The translations under genes were made by a program, and so were the position numbers. Of a DNA stretch of 53,408 nucleotides, positions 8,784 through 18,771 are shown piece after piece (position 1 is the first letter of the stretch; each line of letters starts with the position of its first letter). The DNA is from Vagococcus bubulae (GTDB taxonomy: Bacteria > Bacillota > Bacilli > Lactobacillales > Vagococcaceae). Below the pieces are notes generated by a model that was not told the DNA's origin, searched no databases, and was given only the letters and a program-made list of their open reading frames with translations. Location of the stretch: contig NZ_NGJT01000016.1 in assembly GCF_003950315.1 (NCBI RefSeq), positions 1 through 53,408 on the forward strand. Direction: 5' to 3'.

Positions 8784-9104
8784 ATGTTTTATTTCGTGAG
8801 TTTTTTAATAACTCGACAAAAATCCATAAAAACCATATCAATAGAATTCAATCCATCCACACGACTCAGTAATTCTATAATTTATACTGTTAGTAATGAA
8901 AGTTACAAGCAGTTTTTTATACACAAAAATATGCGATATCCGCTAGAATGAGATTGCAAAACAACAAACTAAGGAGGAAATCACCAAAAAAGATCTAGAA
9001 AACTAAAAAGCTTTCTAGATCCTAAATTCTAACGTTTGAACTATTACCAACAGTAGTTGACAAAGAACCGCAATTTATCAATATTTTGTCTACAGTCTGA
9101 ACCA
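8784..9104. other. Intergenic stretch left of the cassette, with a terminator
   Basis: I find no credible gene here. CTAAGGAGGAAATCACC near 8969-8985 looks like an orphan ribosome binding site and may be a gene remnant. A stem GATCTAGAAA (8992-9001) / TTTCTAGATC (9012-9021) is followed on the minus strand by six T residues, so it can end minus-strand transcripts arriving from the cassette. 9022-9104 shows nothing I recognise; it would be the native chromosomal DNA just downstream of the rlmH att site, or the edge of an older element. Confidence 0.55.
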
Positions 9105-9127
9105 CATCATTTATGATACGGTTCTCC
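9105..9127. repeat. Left att direct repeat of the SCC-like element
   Basis: Perfect copy of the rlmH 3' end sequence at 44542-44564, in the same orientation. It marks the end of the element distant from rlmH. Confidence 0.85.
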
Positions 9128-9190
9128 GTACCATAAGTGAATGCGGTTTAGGGTTAAATAGAGTTCTCCGTACCATAAATAAATGCGGTT
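9121..9190. repeat. Doubled terminal inverted repeat inside the left att
   Basis: Two 28-base copies, 9121-9148 and 9163-9190, agree at 26 of 28 positions and are 14 bases apart. Each holds CCGTACCATAA...ATGCGGTT, the inverted counterpart of the rlmH-side end CCGTATCATAAATGATGCGGTT (minus strand). Such inverted ends are a hallmark of SCC elements. Together with the att copy, the first repeat makes a long imperfect hairpin (about 9108-9139). Confidence 0.7.
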
Positions 9191-9200
9191 AATTTATTTT

Positions 9201-10223
9201 TTACTTCGATACTTCAAATATATTCTCAATCAGCGCTAATACGTTTCTTACTTCTTCATTTTTTACTATTGGTGTCGCGTGATTAACCACTACATCATAG
9301 AAATTTTTATAAAATCCATCATACTCTGCTGCTGCCTCGACAATTGGTAACGTGGTGGTCGCATCTTCTGAAGGAGGAGACATTGTTTTAGTTAATCCTT
9401 GTCCCGCTTTAATCGGTACTAAATTATGATGATCAATTTCCCCTGTTTGTTTAACTATCCTACCAGACAAATCCCAATCATCAATAACAGCTGTCCCTTC
9501 AAGTCCTTTGACATACCAGCGTGGTAATTTGACAAAATTGGTTGTGCCAACTTCAACTAATGCTTTTACTCCATTCTCAAACGTGATGTATGCAATAAAA
9601 CCATCATCCACTTCGTCACCCAAGACATAGCTTAAGTCAGCGGACACCTCTTTTACTGGACTATCTACCATAAAAAGAAGTTGATCCAGTAAGTGAACAC
9701 CCCAATCAAGCAACATGCCCCCACCGTGTTTTTCTAAATGACGCCAATCTCCTGGAATACCATTCGCACCATGAACACGTGACTCAATTTGAAATAACTC
9801 TCCAATCGGTTTCTTTTGATACATGTCTTGAATGATTAAAAAGTCATTGTCCCAACGTCTATTCTGATGCACCATAAACACTTGGCCCGTTTCGTTTGAT
9901 ACCAGAATCACATCATCTAATTCTTCGGTTGACATCATGGCTGGCTTTTCACAAATCACATGTTTTCCACTCGTCATCGCTTGAATAGCCAGCTCTTTAT
10001 GCACATCATTAGGTGTCGCAATTAATACTGCGTCAATTGTCTTATCTGATAGCAAATCACTTAATGATTCATAAATTGTTAGCCCTGCATTCTTTGCTGC
10101 GTCCAAACGTTCCTTCTTTATATCATACGCCCCTACAACTTGCACACCATCTTCTTTTTTTATTAATTCACGGTGGTGATAGCTTCCCATACCACCGTAA
10201 CCAATAATTCCTATATTAAGCAT
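9201..10223 (-). CDS. Gfo/Idh/MocA-family oxidoreductase (first)
   Basis: About 340 residues. The N-terminal Rossmann domain has IGIIGYGGMGSYH for NAD(P) binding and ATPNDVHKELAIQAMTSGKHVICEKPA, whose EKP is the family active-site motif. The C-terminal alpha/beta domain has WRHLEKHGGGMLLDWGVHLLDQLL, with the usual GG-x-L-x-D-x-G-x-H. Members oxidise or reduce sugars and inositols, often at C3. A start at 10247 would overlap the upstream gene, but ATG 10223 has AGGAGG 8 bases upstream and is chosen. It is the last gene of a four-gene operon (Gfo-ThuA-TIM barrel-Gfo) and lies directly inside the cassette end. The substrate is unknown. Confidence 0.88.
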   Translation of the reverse strand: MLNIGIIGYGGMGSYHHRELIKKEDGVQVVGAYDIKKERLDAAKNAGLTIYESLSDLLSDKTIDAVLIATPNDVHKELAIQAMTSGKHVICEKPAMMSTEELDDVILVSNETGQVFMVHQNRRWDNDFLIIQDMYQKKPIGELFQIESRVHGANGIPGDWRHLEKHGGGMLLDWGVHLLDQLLFMVDSPVKEVSADLSYVLGDEVDDGFIAYITFENGVKALVEVGTTNFVKLPRWYVKGLEGTAVIDDWDLSGRIVKQTGEIDHHNLVPIKAGQGLTKTMSPPSEDATTTLPIVEAAAEYDGFYKNFYDVVVNHATPIVKNEEVRNVLALIENIFEVSK

Positions 10224-10234
10224 TTGACGACCTC

Positions 10235-11203
10235 CTATGCCCACCACATGTCAGTTGGTTTATCATGAATCATGATTGACTTAAGATTCGTCACTGCACG
10301 TGAGAACCCTTCATCAATTGACATCAATGGGTCTTCATGCTCGATACTTAGCACATAATCGTAACCATATAAACGCAACGCGCTAACTATGTCTGACCAA
10401 TCTTGTAAACTATGACCACATCCTACTGATCTAAATGTCCATGCTCTTGATTGAACGTTTGTATAAGGCTGCATATCTGTCACACCATACATATTCATAT
10501 TGTCTTGATCTAGGTAAGTATCTTTTGCATGGAAATGATGAATCGCATTTTCTTTTCCTAAAATTTTAATCGCACCAACTGGTTCAATTCCTTGCCACCA
10601 TAGATGAGACGGATCCAAATTGCACCCAATGTTTTCCCCAGCTGCATCGCGTAATTTCAACATAGTGTATGGTGTATGAGCTAAAAACCCACCATGAAGT
10701 TCAATCCCGATTTTTACACCAGCTGCTTGACACTCGTTGTTAATATCTTTCCAATAAGGGATTAATTTATTCTCCCACTGATAATGGTAGATATCTGTGT
10801 AATCTGTTGGCCATGGTAAAACAGGCCAGTTCACAGAGGTATCTGTTGCATTTCCTCCACCAACACCAGAGAATCCATTTACCACTGGCACATTCATTAG
10901 AGATGCCAACTTAATTGTTTTTCTTAATAGATCGTCTGCTTCTTTTGCTTCTGCTGGTTTTGGTGAAATAGGATTATGATGTGCACTAAAGGCACTAATT
11001 TCTAATCCTTTATCATTTAATTTTGCTTGGTATTCTTTTCGGTTATCACTACTGGCAAGTAACGCATCCACATCACAGTGAGCACTTCCTGGAGACCCAC
11101 CTGTTCCGATTTCAACCATTTGTAAGCCTTGCTCTGCTACTTTTTCAATCATTTGATCAAAAGATAAATTATTAAATAATGGGGTAAAAACGCCTAGTTT
11201 CAT
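10235..11203 (-). CDS. Sugar phosphate isomerase/epimerase-like TIM barrel
   Basis: A 322-residue xylose isomerase-like (AP endonuclease 2 fold) protein. MKLGVFTPLFNNLSFDQMIE and GLQMVEIGTGG open the barrel. Metal-binding residues are expected in KIGIELHGGFLAH (about 165-177), IGCNLDPSHLWWQG (about 193-206), HHFHAKD (about 221-227) and YVLSIEHEDPLM (about 291-302), all present. Relatives isomerise or epimerise keto sugars, or act on 3-keto glycosides beside Gfo/Idh/MocA dehydrogenases. Gap to the next gene is 11 bases and to ThuA 18 bases. The operon context supports keto-sugar processing; the specific reaction cannot be read. Confidence 0.85.
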   Translation of the reverse strand: MKLGVFTPLFNNLSFDQMIEKVAEQGLQMVEIGTGGSPGSAHCDVDALLASSDNRKEYQAKLNDKGLEISAFSAHHNPISPKPAEAKEADDLLRKTIKLASLMNVPVVNGFSGVGGGNATDTSVNWPVLPWPTDYTDIYHYQWENKLIPYWKDINNECQAAGVKIGIELHGGFLAHTPYTMLKLRDAAGENIGCNLDPSHLWWQGIEPVGAIKILGKENAIHHFHAKDTYLDQDNMNMYGVTDMQPYTNVQSRAWTFRSVGCGHSLQDWSDIVSALRLYGYDYVLSIEHEDPLMSIDEGFSRAVTNLKSIMIHDKPTDMWWA

Positions 11204-11221
11204 GTTTGTTTCCTCCTTGTA

Positions 11222-11932
11222 TTATAACGTTTCTAATGGTACATGATGTCCATATGTTGGATAGGTGCTATCAATTGGATTACACCACTTCACTGCATTT
11301 TTAATCACTAGTTGAACTTGTTCGTTGTAATATGATGGATACGTTTCATGCCCAGGTTGGAAATAGAAAATTTTTCCGTTTCCACGTCTAAACGTACAGC
11401 CACCTCTAAATACTTCGCCACCTTTATACCAATTCACAAAAATCAATTCATCGGGAGCCGGGATATCGAAGTGTTCACCATACATTTCTTCTTTTTCTAA
11501 CTCAATGTACTCGCCAACCCCTTCTACGATTGGATGGCTCGGGTTTACGTTCCAAATTCGACACGTTTCATCTGCTTCACGCCATTTTAAATCACATGAC
11601 GTTCCCATTAACGACATAAAAATTTTAGACATATGCCCTGAATGGAGTACAATCAATCCCATACCTTGTAAGACACGTTGATGCACACGTTGAACAATCT
11701 CATCACTCACTTCATTATGAGCAATATGTCCCCACCAAACCAATACATCTGTGTTGTTCAGTACATCTTCTGTTAAACCGTGTTCTGGCTCATCAAGTGT
11801 CGCTGTTTTAACGTCAAACTCTTCTTTTAAAAAAGAAGCTAATTGTTCATGGATACCTTTTGGGTAAACCTCTTGTACAACTTTATCTGTCTTCTCATGT
11901 CTGTATTCATTCCATACTGTTACGTGAATCAT
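11222..11932 (-). CDS. ThuA-family protein (trehalose-utilisation type)
   Basis: A 236-residue class I glutamine amidotransferase-like fold of the ThuA family. [16 protein letters not shown] (about 66-81), [14 protein letters not shown] (about 94-107) and [14 protein letters not shown] (about 186-199) are typical. [19 protein letters not shown] and [28 protein letters not shown] segments match bacterial ThuA. In rhizobia ThuA/ThuB are needed to use trehalose, and the pathway involves 3-keto sugars; ThuB is a Gfo/Idh/MocA enzyme, as here. The operon thus repeats the thuAB pair with an extra TIM barrel and dehydrogenase. ATG start, 8 bases after the upstream gene's stop. Confidence 0.88.
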   Translation of the reverse strand: MIHVTVWNEYRHEKTDKVVQEVYPKGIHEQLASFLKEEFDVKTATLDEPEHGLTEDVLNNTDVLVWWGHIAHNEVSDEIVQRVHQRVLQGMGLIVLHSGHMSKIFMSLMGTSCDLKWREADETCRIWNVNPSHPIVEGVGEYIELEKEEMYGEHFDIPAPDELIFVNWYKGGEVFRGGCTFRRGNGKIFYFQPGHETYPSYYNEQVQLVIKNAVKWCNPIDSTYPTYGHHVPLETL

Positions 11933-11940
11933 TTTTCCAC

Positions 11941-13020
11941 CTACTTATTAAGATATACTGGCTCGCCAGTTTGTGATGACTGATAAATCGCTTCTAAAAT
12001 CTCTGTAACAACTAACGCTTGTTCTGGTAAAACAACTGGTTCTGTGTCATTTATAATTGCTTGTATCCAAGACTGTGCTTCTAAAAACGCTGGATCATTT
12101 CCTTCACCATCATAAAAATCAACACCACCTGTTTCTAGTTCAATGTGTTTTTCATACAGTAAACCATGATCTTCACCATTAATTGTTAACCCATCAAACA
12201 TATCCGCGCCACCTTTTGTGCCCGATAAACTTGTTTTGGCTTCTCCGATTTGACGACTATTTAATGCCCAACTTGATTCTAAAGCAATCGTTGCGCCATC
12301 CTCCATCGTAATAAAACCAAATGCTGAGTCTTCTACTGTAAATTTTTTTGGATCCCAAGGTCCCCATGCATTGGCAGCATTTTTTGTTGGTGACAATTTA
12401 TGATAGGTATTTCCCACAACATATTTCGGTTTATAATTGTTCATCATCCACAATGTTAGATCTAGCGCATGTGTCCCAATATCAATCAATGGTCCTCCGC
12501 CTTGTGCTTCTTCATCAAGGAATACTCCCCAAGTCGGAACTGCACGACGACGAATCGCATGTGCTTTACCATAATAGATATCTCCCAACTCTCCTTCTTC
12601 ACATACTTGATGTAAATAGTTAGCTGCTGTTGTGAAACGATTTTGATACCCTATTGTCAATTTCTTTCCTGTTTCTTTCGCAGCTTCTAACATCGCTCTT
12701 GCTTCCTGACTTGTTTTAGCCATTGGTTTTTCACACATCACGTGTTTATCCGCTTTCATTGCAGCGATTGAAATCTCAGCATGAGAATTATTTGGTGTAC
12801 AAACATGTACTACATCAATACTTTTATCAGCCAATAGATCCTGATAATTTTGATAAACTGTTGATTCTGCCGTTCCATACTCTTCTTTTGCTTTTTCAGC
12901 GCGTTCCACAATCACATCACAAAATGCGACCATTTCAACTTCTTCTACTTTGCTTAATGCTGGCATATGTTTTCCATTAGCAATACCACCACATCCAATA
13001 ATCCCTACTTTTAATGTCAT
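11941..13020 (-). CDS. Gfo/Idh/MocA-family oxidoreductase (second)
   Basis: A 359-residue dehydrogenase. [18 protein letters not shown] is the dinucleotide site and [29 protein letters not shown] carries EKP. The C-terminal part has [20 protein letters not shown] with the catalytic aspartate and histidine. It is first in the four-gene operon, with GGAGG 8 bases before ATG 13020. Sequence differs strongly from the first Gfo gene, so the two probably act on different carbons or in opposite directions, for example oxidation of a glycoside and reduction of the freed keto sugar. That division of labour is an inference. Confidence 0.88.
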   Translation of the reverse strand: MTLKVGIIGCGGIANGKHMPALSKVEEVEMVAFCDVIVERAEKAKEEYGTAESTVYQNYQDLLADKSIDVVHVCTPNNSHAEISIAAMKADKHVMCEKPMAKTSQEARAMLEAAKETGKKLTIGYQNRFTTAANYLHQVCEEGELGDIYYGKAHAIRRRAVPTWGVFLDEEAQGGGPLIDIGTHALDLTLWMMNNYKPKYVVGNTYHKLSPTKNAANAWGPWDPKKFTVEDSAFGFITMEDGATIALESSWALNSRQIGEAKTSLSGTKGGADMFDGLTINGEDHGLLYEKHIELETGGVDFYDGEGNDPAFLEAQSWIQAIINDTEPVVLPEQALVVTEILEAIYQSSQTGEPVYLNK

Positions 13021-13097
13021 AAAAAAACCTCCATCGTTTTCTTGTTGATAGATTCATCATACAAAAAAATGATAAGGTTTTCTTCCTGTTATTTTGG

Positions 13098-13973
13098 TCA
13101 ATTATTCCCATATATTGTCTTATGGTATTTTAATGGGGAAATACCCATATGCTCTTTAAAAACATGGTGAAAAGTTTTAACACTATTAAATCCTGAACGT
13201 TCTGCTACTTCAATCATTGGAATATTTTCATGAGACAGAATATATTTAGCTTGATTTAAGCGGTATTCTGTTAGAAATTGACTGAAGTTTTGTCCAGTAT
13301 TTTTTTTGAAAAACCGTGAAAAATAGTATGGACTAAATCCAATATAATTAGCTATATCATCTAAGGTAATAACATCCTGAAAATGATTTTCTATATAGAT
13401 AAAAACATCATTCAATCTTTCTAATGTTTGCTTTTGATGCGTTGATTCAACAAAATTCCCTTCTTTTAAGGTCTTACTTTTTTGAGGAATATCTCGATAG
13501 TACAACATTAATAATTGATATAAAAATCGCATAATAGCATACTCGTAACCAATTTCTTTTTGTTGAACTTCTTCAAAAAGTTTTTCTAAAATAAATCGCA
13601 TCTCTTCTTCTAATTCTTTGCCCCAAAAACGACTAAAATTTTCTGCTTGTTCAAAGAGTGAGGTTATTTTTTTTTGATTAAATTGATTGACACTAGTTGT
13701 TTGAAAAACTGCTAAATCAAATTGATAAACAATCCTAGTACTGCCTGGTGAAGCTAAAAAATAATGAGATTCACCACTGCCAAAAATAAATACTTCTCCT
13801 TCTTGTACCTGAAATAATTGATTGTCATATCCAATATTAACCAGACCCTTTGTTACATAAATCATTTCTATTTCTTTATGCCAATGCGGTTCAACTACGA
13901 CTTCTCCTTCATTTTCAAAGGCTCTAAACGGTAATATATTATTCCATTCTGGCATTTCCAAATATAAGCTCAT
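13098..13973 (-). CDS. AraC-family transcriptional regulator with cupin sensor
   Basis: A 291-residue regulator. The N-terminal cupin-like domain has EVVVEPHWHKEIEMIYVTKG and EGEVFIFGSGESHYFLA, a probable sugar-binding part. The C-terminal domain (about 185-290) has two helix-turn-helix units: LDDIANYIGFSPYYFSRFFK and MIEVAERSGFNSVKTFHHVF, then GISPLKYHK. It lies 77 bases upstream of the Gfo-ThuA operon in the same direction, so it is its likely activator and may be co-transcribed. GGAGTGA before ATG 13973 is a suitable binding site. Confidence 0.88.
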   Translation of the reverse strand: MSLYLEMPEWNNILPFRAFENEGEVVVEPHWHKEIEMIYVTKGLVNIGYDNQLFQVQEGEVFIFGSGESHYFLASPGSTRIVYQFDLAVFQTTSVNQFNQKKITSLFEQAENFSRFWGKELEEEMRFILEKLFEEVQQKEIGYEYAIMRFLYQLLMLYYRDIPQKSKTLKEGNFVESTHQKQTLERLNDVFIYIENHFQDVITLDDIANYIGFSPYYFSRFFKKNTGQNFSQFLTEYRLNQAKYILSHENIPMIEVAERSGFNSVKTFHHVFKEHMGISPLKYHKTIYGNN

Positions 13974-14030
13974 CTCTTCACTCCCTTTTTAGCTAATTAC
14001 TATGTTTTTCTATTTTTAAAATCTAACTAT

Positions 14031-14061
14031 AAAAAAAGTGAAAGAAATTCTTCTCCCACTT
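14031..14061 (-). terminator. Probable terminator of the sucrose operon
   Basis: On the minus strand AAGTGGGAGAAGAA pairs imperfectly with TTTCTTTCACTT and is followed by a run of seven T residues (14031-14037). It lies about 95 bases past the GH32 gene. The rest of 13974-14153 shows only AT-rich sequence. Confidence 0.5.
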
Positions 14062-14153
14062 AGTTTAAATATGACAAATTGTTGCTTAGTTTTAATCAAT
14101 AAAATTTCTTATTAAATGATCTAACACAAAAATTTAAATCAATAATTCATTCA

Positions 14154-15590
14154 TTACAAATTGTTACACCTAATTTTTTTAATCTTTTTATCACTAGTAC
14201 TAGATTTTATACAAAGTTTATCAAGAGGAGATTCTGAAAAAAATCTCATGGACATTGTTTTTTCTCCCTTACCTATAAACACTTCTAAGCTACTATTATC
14301 AAAAATAATATCAACATTACTGCATTTAATACTATTATCATCTTTCCATTTTCTAGAATTCGTAAAATGTTCTTCTAATCCATCAATTTTAACTTTCAAC
14401 GCGCTTCTATCTATATTGTAGTTTGACTGATTCTTTGTAAATACTATTTGTTCATTTCCATTATATAATTTTACTTCGAAATCTGCCAATTGTTCATAAT
14501 CAATATGTAATATATATGATTTTCTATCTACTACAAATGAATATTCTTCTATGTTTTCAACAGAAAAAACATTATTTTTCTCAAAAATATAAGGCAACTG
14601 AAGTAACTTATTTCCTTCAATGGATAATTTTCTAAGAACTGTCATACAGCCTGCCCAACCATGATTTAATTCGTGCGTAGGTATACTTCTATCCCACATT
14701 TGCATCCAAGCAATCATTAAAACTTCTCCTTTATCGTTGGTTGTCACTTGTGGTGCATAAAAATCCAATCCCGCATCTATCTCATCAAAATAATGGTAAC
14801 TAAACTGTCCTTTGTTCCAATCCATCTTTCCAACAAAATATAAAGAAGAACACTTATTTGAAAATTTATAATCTTTTTTAGCCATATTTATAGTTGATAA
14901 AATTAGAACATCGGAAGATTCAAATTCTATAATATCTGGACATTCTATCATTTCCCCATATGTACTGTCTAATGTTAATACAACAGATTTAAATTCCCAC
15001 ACTTTTAAGTCATCTGATGTATATAATACGAGTTTCCCCCTATTATTCTCTTTTGTTACAACAAACATATAATATAATCCATGCCTATATATCACTTTAG
15101 GATCTCGAAAATCAGTTTCCGAAATACCATTGTCGACATCCGCACTAACTATGGGGTTCTCTATATACTTATCGTAATGAATAAAATCGATAGATGTAGA
15201 CAAACATTGTTGCTGCTTTTTAACTCCATCTTCTTCCATTCCTCCAGTATAGAATAAATACATTTTATTCTCTTTTATGATAGAGCTTCCAGAAAAACAG
15301 CCAAGATTATCATATTCAGAATCAGGTGCCAATGCTACTGGCAAATTTTTCCAAAACATGCCATCAACACTTACAGCATGTCCCCAATGCATAGGTCCCC
15401 ACTTACTATCATATGGATAGTACTGATAAAAAACATGGAATTCATTATTAAAAAAAATAAAACCGTTCGGATCATTCATCCATCCTATTGGAGGTTGCAA
15501 ATGTATATGTTGTCTATATATTTTTTTTACTCTTTTCTTATTACTATCAATATAACTATTAGCTTTGTTAACATCAAACACAAATACCAC
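14154..15590 (-). CDS. GH32 beta-fructosidase (sucrose / sucrose-6-phosphate hydrolase)
   Basis: A 478-residue GH32 enzyme. PPIGWMNDPNGFIFF (about 33-47) holds the nucleophile aspartate, ETDFRDPKVIY (about 158-168) the transition-state aspartate and MIECPDIIEF (about 214-223) the acid/base glutamate. CFSGSS and WGPMHWGHAVS are also conserved. A C-terminal beta-sandwich follows. No signal peptide, so it acts on imported fructosides. It is last in the operon, 6 bases after sucrose phosphorylase. Start is GTG 15590 or another GTG nine bases later; spacing from AAGG does not settle it. With an ABC rather than PTS importer the substrate is probably unphosphorylated sucrose or fructo-oligosaccharide. 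Confidence 0.9.
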   Translation of the reverse strand: MVFVFDVNKANSYIDSNKKRVKKIYRQHIHLQPPIGWMNDPNGFIFFNNEFHVFYQYYPYDSKWGPMHWGHAVSVDGMFWKNLPVALAPDSEYDNLGCFSGSSIIKENKMYLFYTGGMEEDGVKKQQQCLSTSIDFIHYDKYIENPIVSADVDNGISETDFRDPKVIYRHGLYYMFVVTKENNRGKLVLYTSDDLKVWEFKSVVLTLDSTYGEMIECPDIIEFESSDVLILSTINMAKKDYKFSNKCSSLYFVGKMDWNKGQFSYHYFDEIDAGLDFYAPQVTTNDKGEVLMIAWMQMWDRSIPTHELNHGWAGCMTVLRKLSIEGNKLLQLPYIFEKNNVFSVENIEEYSFVVDRKSYILHIDYEQLADFEVKLYNGNEQIVFTKNQSNYNIDRSALKVKIDGLEEHFTNSRKWKDDNSIKCSNVDIIFDNSSLEVFIGKGEKTMSMRFFSESPLDKLCIKSSTSDKKIKKIRCNNL

Positions 15591-15596
15591 TACCTT

Positions 15597-17045
15597 CTAT
15601 GGATTAGACAAGTATTTTTTCCCATTATCATATATACAAAATTCTTTAGTATCTAAATTTGCTTCAAGTATCGCTGTATCTGTCATTTCCTTATTTGTTC
15701 TTGTTATTTTTATCTCATTATCAGTTAGTGTTTCTACCGATATAGCTCCTTCTAAATCAAATGCTTTGGACTGATTCCTAAACTTAAATATAGAGAATAA
15801 TTGTTTTACAACTGGACGCTCTACCTCTGTTTCAACCTCATCCTTTGTGTAATAATGTCTATTTATGTTTCTGCCTTCTTTTGTTTCTTCTAATAGCTTA
15901 ATATCATTTTCCCCTGCTAACATACCAACATAATATACTTGAGGAATTCCAGGTGCAAAACACTGAATAGCTCGCGCAAGTAGATAACTGCTGTCATCAT
16001 TTCCAAGTGCACTATAATAAGTACTATTTATTTGATAGATGTCCAAGTTATTATAGTGAGCAGATGAGTATATTTTTTTTACATTAGCTCCTACCTTATA
16101 TAATTCTTCAGAAGTGTATTTTAACTCTTCATCTGTTAATAAATCTTTTGCATCAACAACACCTATACCATCATGAGTATCCAGTGTGGTGAATTGTTTC
16201 ATGGGGCTAATATCTAACCATTCTTTTAATCTTATGCTATTACCACTATATAATGAATACAATACAATCATAGGTAACGCAAAATCATATATGTAATAGT
16301 CATGATCTGCTATTTTCATCTGAATGCTATAGTGTTCGTGTATCTCTGGTAATAGTTCCATATCATATTTCTTAGCTTCATTTCTAATAATTTCCAATAA
16401 CCCCCATATTTCAGGCTCTACAAAAAAATCATTTGTATCTAATTTTTTTATAGCATAAGCAAACGCATCCAACCTTAGTATAGAGCATCCATGTAAAGCT
16501 AAATTTTTTATCGTATTTTTTATAAAATCTAGAGTAACTGTCTTTGTAACATCTAAATCTATCTGTTCTTCACTAAACGTATTCCATACTTCTGTTGTTT
16601 CACCATCAGCAAAAGTGATTTTTTGAAAAGGTGCCTTATCTTTTCTTTTATAAATCAAGTCTATATCCGCTTGATTAGGTCTATTATCTGGGAAAAACTC
16701 TGAAATTTGAATAAACATGTCTTTGTATTGAGAATTACGATGTTTCATTATAAAATCTTGAAAATAAACAGATTCTTTAGAGATATGATTGATCATAAAA
16801 TCAAACATTAAATAATATTTTTGAGATAATTCTTCAATTTCACTCCAATTGCCAAAATTACTGTCTACTTCATCGTAATTAGTAGGTGCAAATCCTCTAT
16901 CTCCAGTTGACGGAAAGAATGGCAGTAAGTGAATACCTCCAACTACTTCTGAAAAATATTGATCTAATAAATAGGTCAAGTCTTCTAGATTATGTCCCAA
17001 ACTATCAGCATATGTTATTAACATAACTTCATTTTTTATTTTCAT
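15597..17045 (-). CDS. gtfA: Sucrose phosphorylase (GH13_18)
   Basis: About 482 residues, the normal size. [14 protein letters not shown] and [19 protein letters not shown] are hallmark N-terminal motifs. [12 protein letters not shown] (about 193-204) carries the catalytic aspartate, [12 protein letters not shown] the acid/base glutamate and [15 protein letters not shown] the transition-state aspartate. The enzyme splits sucrose with phosphate to glucose-1-phosphate and fructose. ATG 17045 has GGAGATAAGATTG in front; a TTG one codon upstream is less likely. It overlaps the end of the GH13 glucosidase gene by 17 bases. Paired with ABC importers in streptococcal msm loci. Confidence 0.93.
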   Translation of the reverse strand: MKIKNEVMLITYADSLGHNLEDLTYLLDQYFSEVVGGIHLLPFFPSTGDRGFAPTNYDEVDSNFGNWSEIEELSQKYYLMFDFMINHISKESVYFQDFIMKHRNSQYKDMFIQISEFFPDNRPNQADIDLIYKRKDKAPFQKITFADGETTEVWNTFSEEQIDLDVTKTVTLDFIKNTIKNLALHGCSILRLDAFAYAIKKLDTNDFFVEPEIWGLLEIIRNEAKKYDMELLPEIHEHYSIQMKIADHDYYIYDFALPMIVLYSLYSGNSIRLKEWLDISPMKQFTTLDTHDGIGVVDAKDLLTDEELKYTSEELYKVGANVKKIYSSAHYNNLDIYQINSTYYSALGNDDSSYLLARAIQCFAPGIPQVYYVGMLAGENDIKLLEETKEGRNINRHYYTKDEVETEVERPVVKQLFSIFKFRNQSKAFDLEGAISVETLTDNEIKITRTNKEMTDTAILEANLDTKEFCIYDNGKKYLSNP

Positions 17046-18741
17046 CAATCTTATCTCCTATATTAGTTATTACTATACTCTCAAAAGGCCTTAACGTGCA
17101 ATGTCCATCCTCATTTATCACACTATCCTCATAATTACTTAAAATAATATTTGTAAATTCGTTACCTAAATTAATTGATTTTTTTGTACTTTCGTAATTA
17201 ATCAATACTAGAATCTTGTTATGACCTAACTTTCTTTCATAAGCAATAATCGAACTCTCAGGTATATTAAATTCTCCAAATTCCCCATATATAACAATAT
17301 CTTTAAAGATACTTTTAGTACGTAAAGCGACTAGTTTCTTATAATACGATAAAACTGAATGTTCATCTTCTCTTTGAGACTGAGCATTAATTAATTTATA
17401 ATTTTCATTTACTGGTAACCAAGTATTATCTGATTTTGAAAAACCAGCATTTTTTGATCTATCCCATTGAATTGGGGTCCTAGAATTATCTCTACTTCTA
17501 TTGTTCATATGCTCTAATGCTTCTTCTTCACTCATACCTGAAAGAACTGCACGTTTATATTGGTCTTTTGTTGCAATGTCATCGTAAATATCAATATTTT
17601 TTATAGCTATATTTGTCATCCCAAGTTCTTGCCCTTGATAAATAAACGGCGTTCCTCTTAGCATCATAAATAATGTTGCAAGCATTTTTTTACTATAATC
17701 ATTTATATGTTCTTTAGGAATATACTTATTAATTGATCTAGGTTGATCATGATTCTCTAGATATAATGCTCCCCATCCGTTATTTTGTGTTATATATTGA
17801 CTTTGATATATATTTTCTTTCATCTCTTCCCATGTCCAATTACGCTGTTTATACCACTCACCAGTTTCTGGGACATCGATATCAGTATAACTAAAATCAA
17901 ACACCATTGAAAAATACCCATTATCTCCAATATACTCTTTTAATCTATTTTCTGGGACGTCAGCTTCTGCAACAGTCATACTATTATGAGGTAAAAATGT
18001 TTTCTCATTCATTTCATTTAACCACACTTCTATTCCAGGCTGATTTAAAATCCATTTACCTATAAATACTAAATCATCCTCACCATCTGGTTCAAAAAAA
18101 CCATACTCAAATCTTTTTTTTATATTTAAAATAGCATCAATTCTAAAACCGGCTAGTCCTTTATCCAACCAATAATTTATCATTTTGTAGATTTCTTCTC
18201 GTAGTTCTTCATTTTCCCAATTTAAATCAGGCTGTTTTTTTGAAAAAGCGTGAAGATAGTACATATTTTCTTCACCATCGACTTTTTCCCAAGCACTCCC
18301 ACCAAAATATGATCGCCAATTATTAGGAGGACCACCATCTTTTCCTTTTTTAAAAACATAATAATTTCTATACTTACTTTTTGGATCTGCAAGAGCCTTC
18401 TCAAACCATTCGTGTTCATCAGATGTATGATTTACTACCAAGTCCATCAAAATTTCTATATCGTACATTTTTGCTTTATTAATTAATTCATCCAAGTCTT
18501 CATTATTACCGAACATATCATCAACTTGATAATAATCTGATATGTCATAGCCTCCATCATCCATAGGAGATTTATATATAGGACATATCCATATAACATT
18601 TATACCTAATTCATTTAAATACTCTAATCGATTAGTTATTCCCTTTATATCTCCTATACCGTCTCCATCACTGTCCTGAAAACTCTTAGGGTAAATTTGA
18701 TATACTACTGATTCTTTCCACCAATCTTTTTTCTTTTCCAT
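17029..18741 (-). CDS. GH13_31 alpha-glucosidase (oligo-1,6-glucosidase type)
   Basis: About 570 residues. [20 protein letters not shown] and GIGDIKGI start the barrel; [15 protein letters not shown] is region [11 protein letters not shown] region II with the nucleophile aspartate, TVAEAD region III with the acid/base glutamate and LENHDQPR region [18 protein letters not shown] is typical of GH13_31. Members hydrolyse alpha-1,6 or short alpha-glucosides such as isomaltose or isomaltulose; VAEAD rather than VGEM-type may reflect altered specificity. ATG 18741 is preferred because AAAGTGAG precedes it; ATG 18762 lacks a binding site. Cytoplasmic. Situated between the permeases and gtfA. Confidence 0.9.
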   Translation of the reverse strand: MEKKKDWWKESVVYQIYPKSFQDSDGDGIGDIKGITNRLEYLNELGINVIWICPIYKSPMDDGGYDISDYYQVDDMFGNNEDLDELINKAKMYDIEILMDLVVNHTSDEHEWFEKALADPKSKYRNYYVFKKGKDGGPPNNWRSYFGGSAWEKVDGEENMYYLHAFSKKQPDLNWENEELREEIYKMINYWLDKGLAGFRIDAILNIKKRFEYGFFEPDGEDDLVFIGKWILNQPGIEVWLNEMNEKTFLPHNSMTVAEADVPENRLKEYIGDNGYFSMVFDFSYTDIDVPETGEWYKQRNWTWEEMKENIYQSQYITQNNGWGALYLENHDQPRSINKYIPKEHINDYSKKMLATLFMMLRGTPFIYQGQELGMTNIAIKNIDIYDDIATKDQYKRAVLSGMSEEEALEHMNNRSRDNSRTPIQWDRSKNAGFSKSDNTWLPVNENYKLINAQSQREDEHSVLSYYKKLVALRTKSIFKDIVIYGEFGEFNIPESSIIAYERKLGHNKILVLINYESTKKSINLGNEFTNIILSNYEDSVINEDGHCTLRPFESIVITNIGDKIDENKK

Positions 18742-18771
18742 ATGGATTAAACTCACTTTCATGACACTAAT

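Noticed and set aside
8586-8951. Plus-strand frame of 121 codons opposite the aspD start
   Set aside because: It runs antisense to aspD and through the palindromic operator, with no binding site or recognisable domain.
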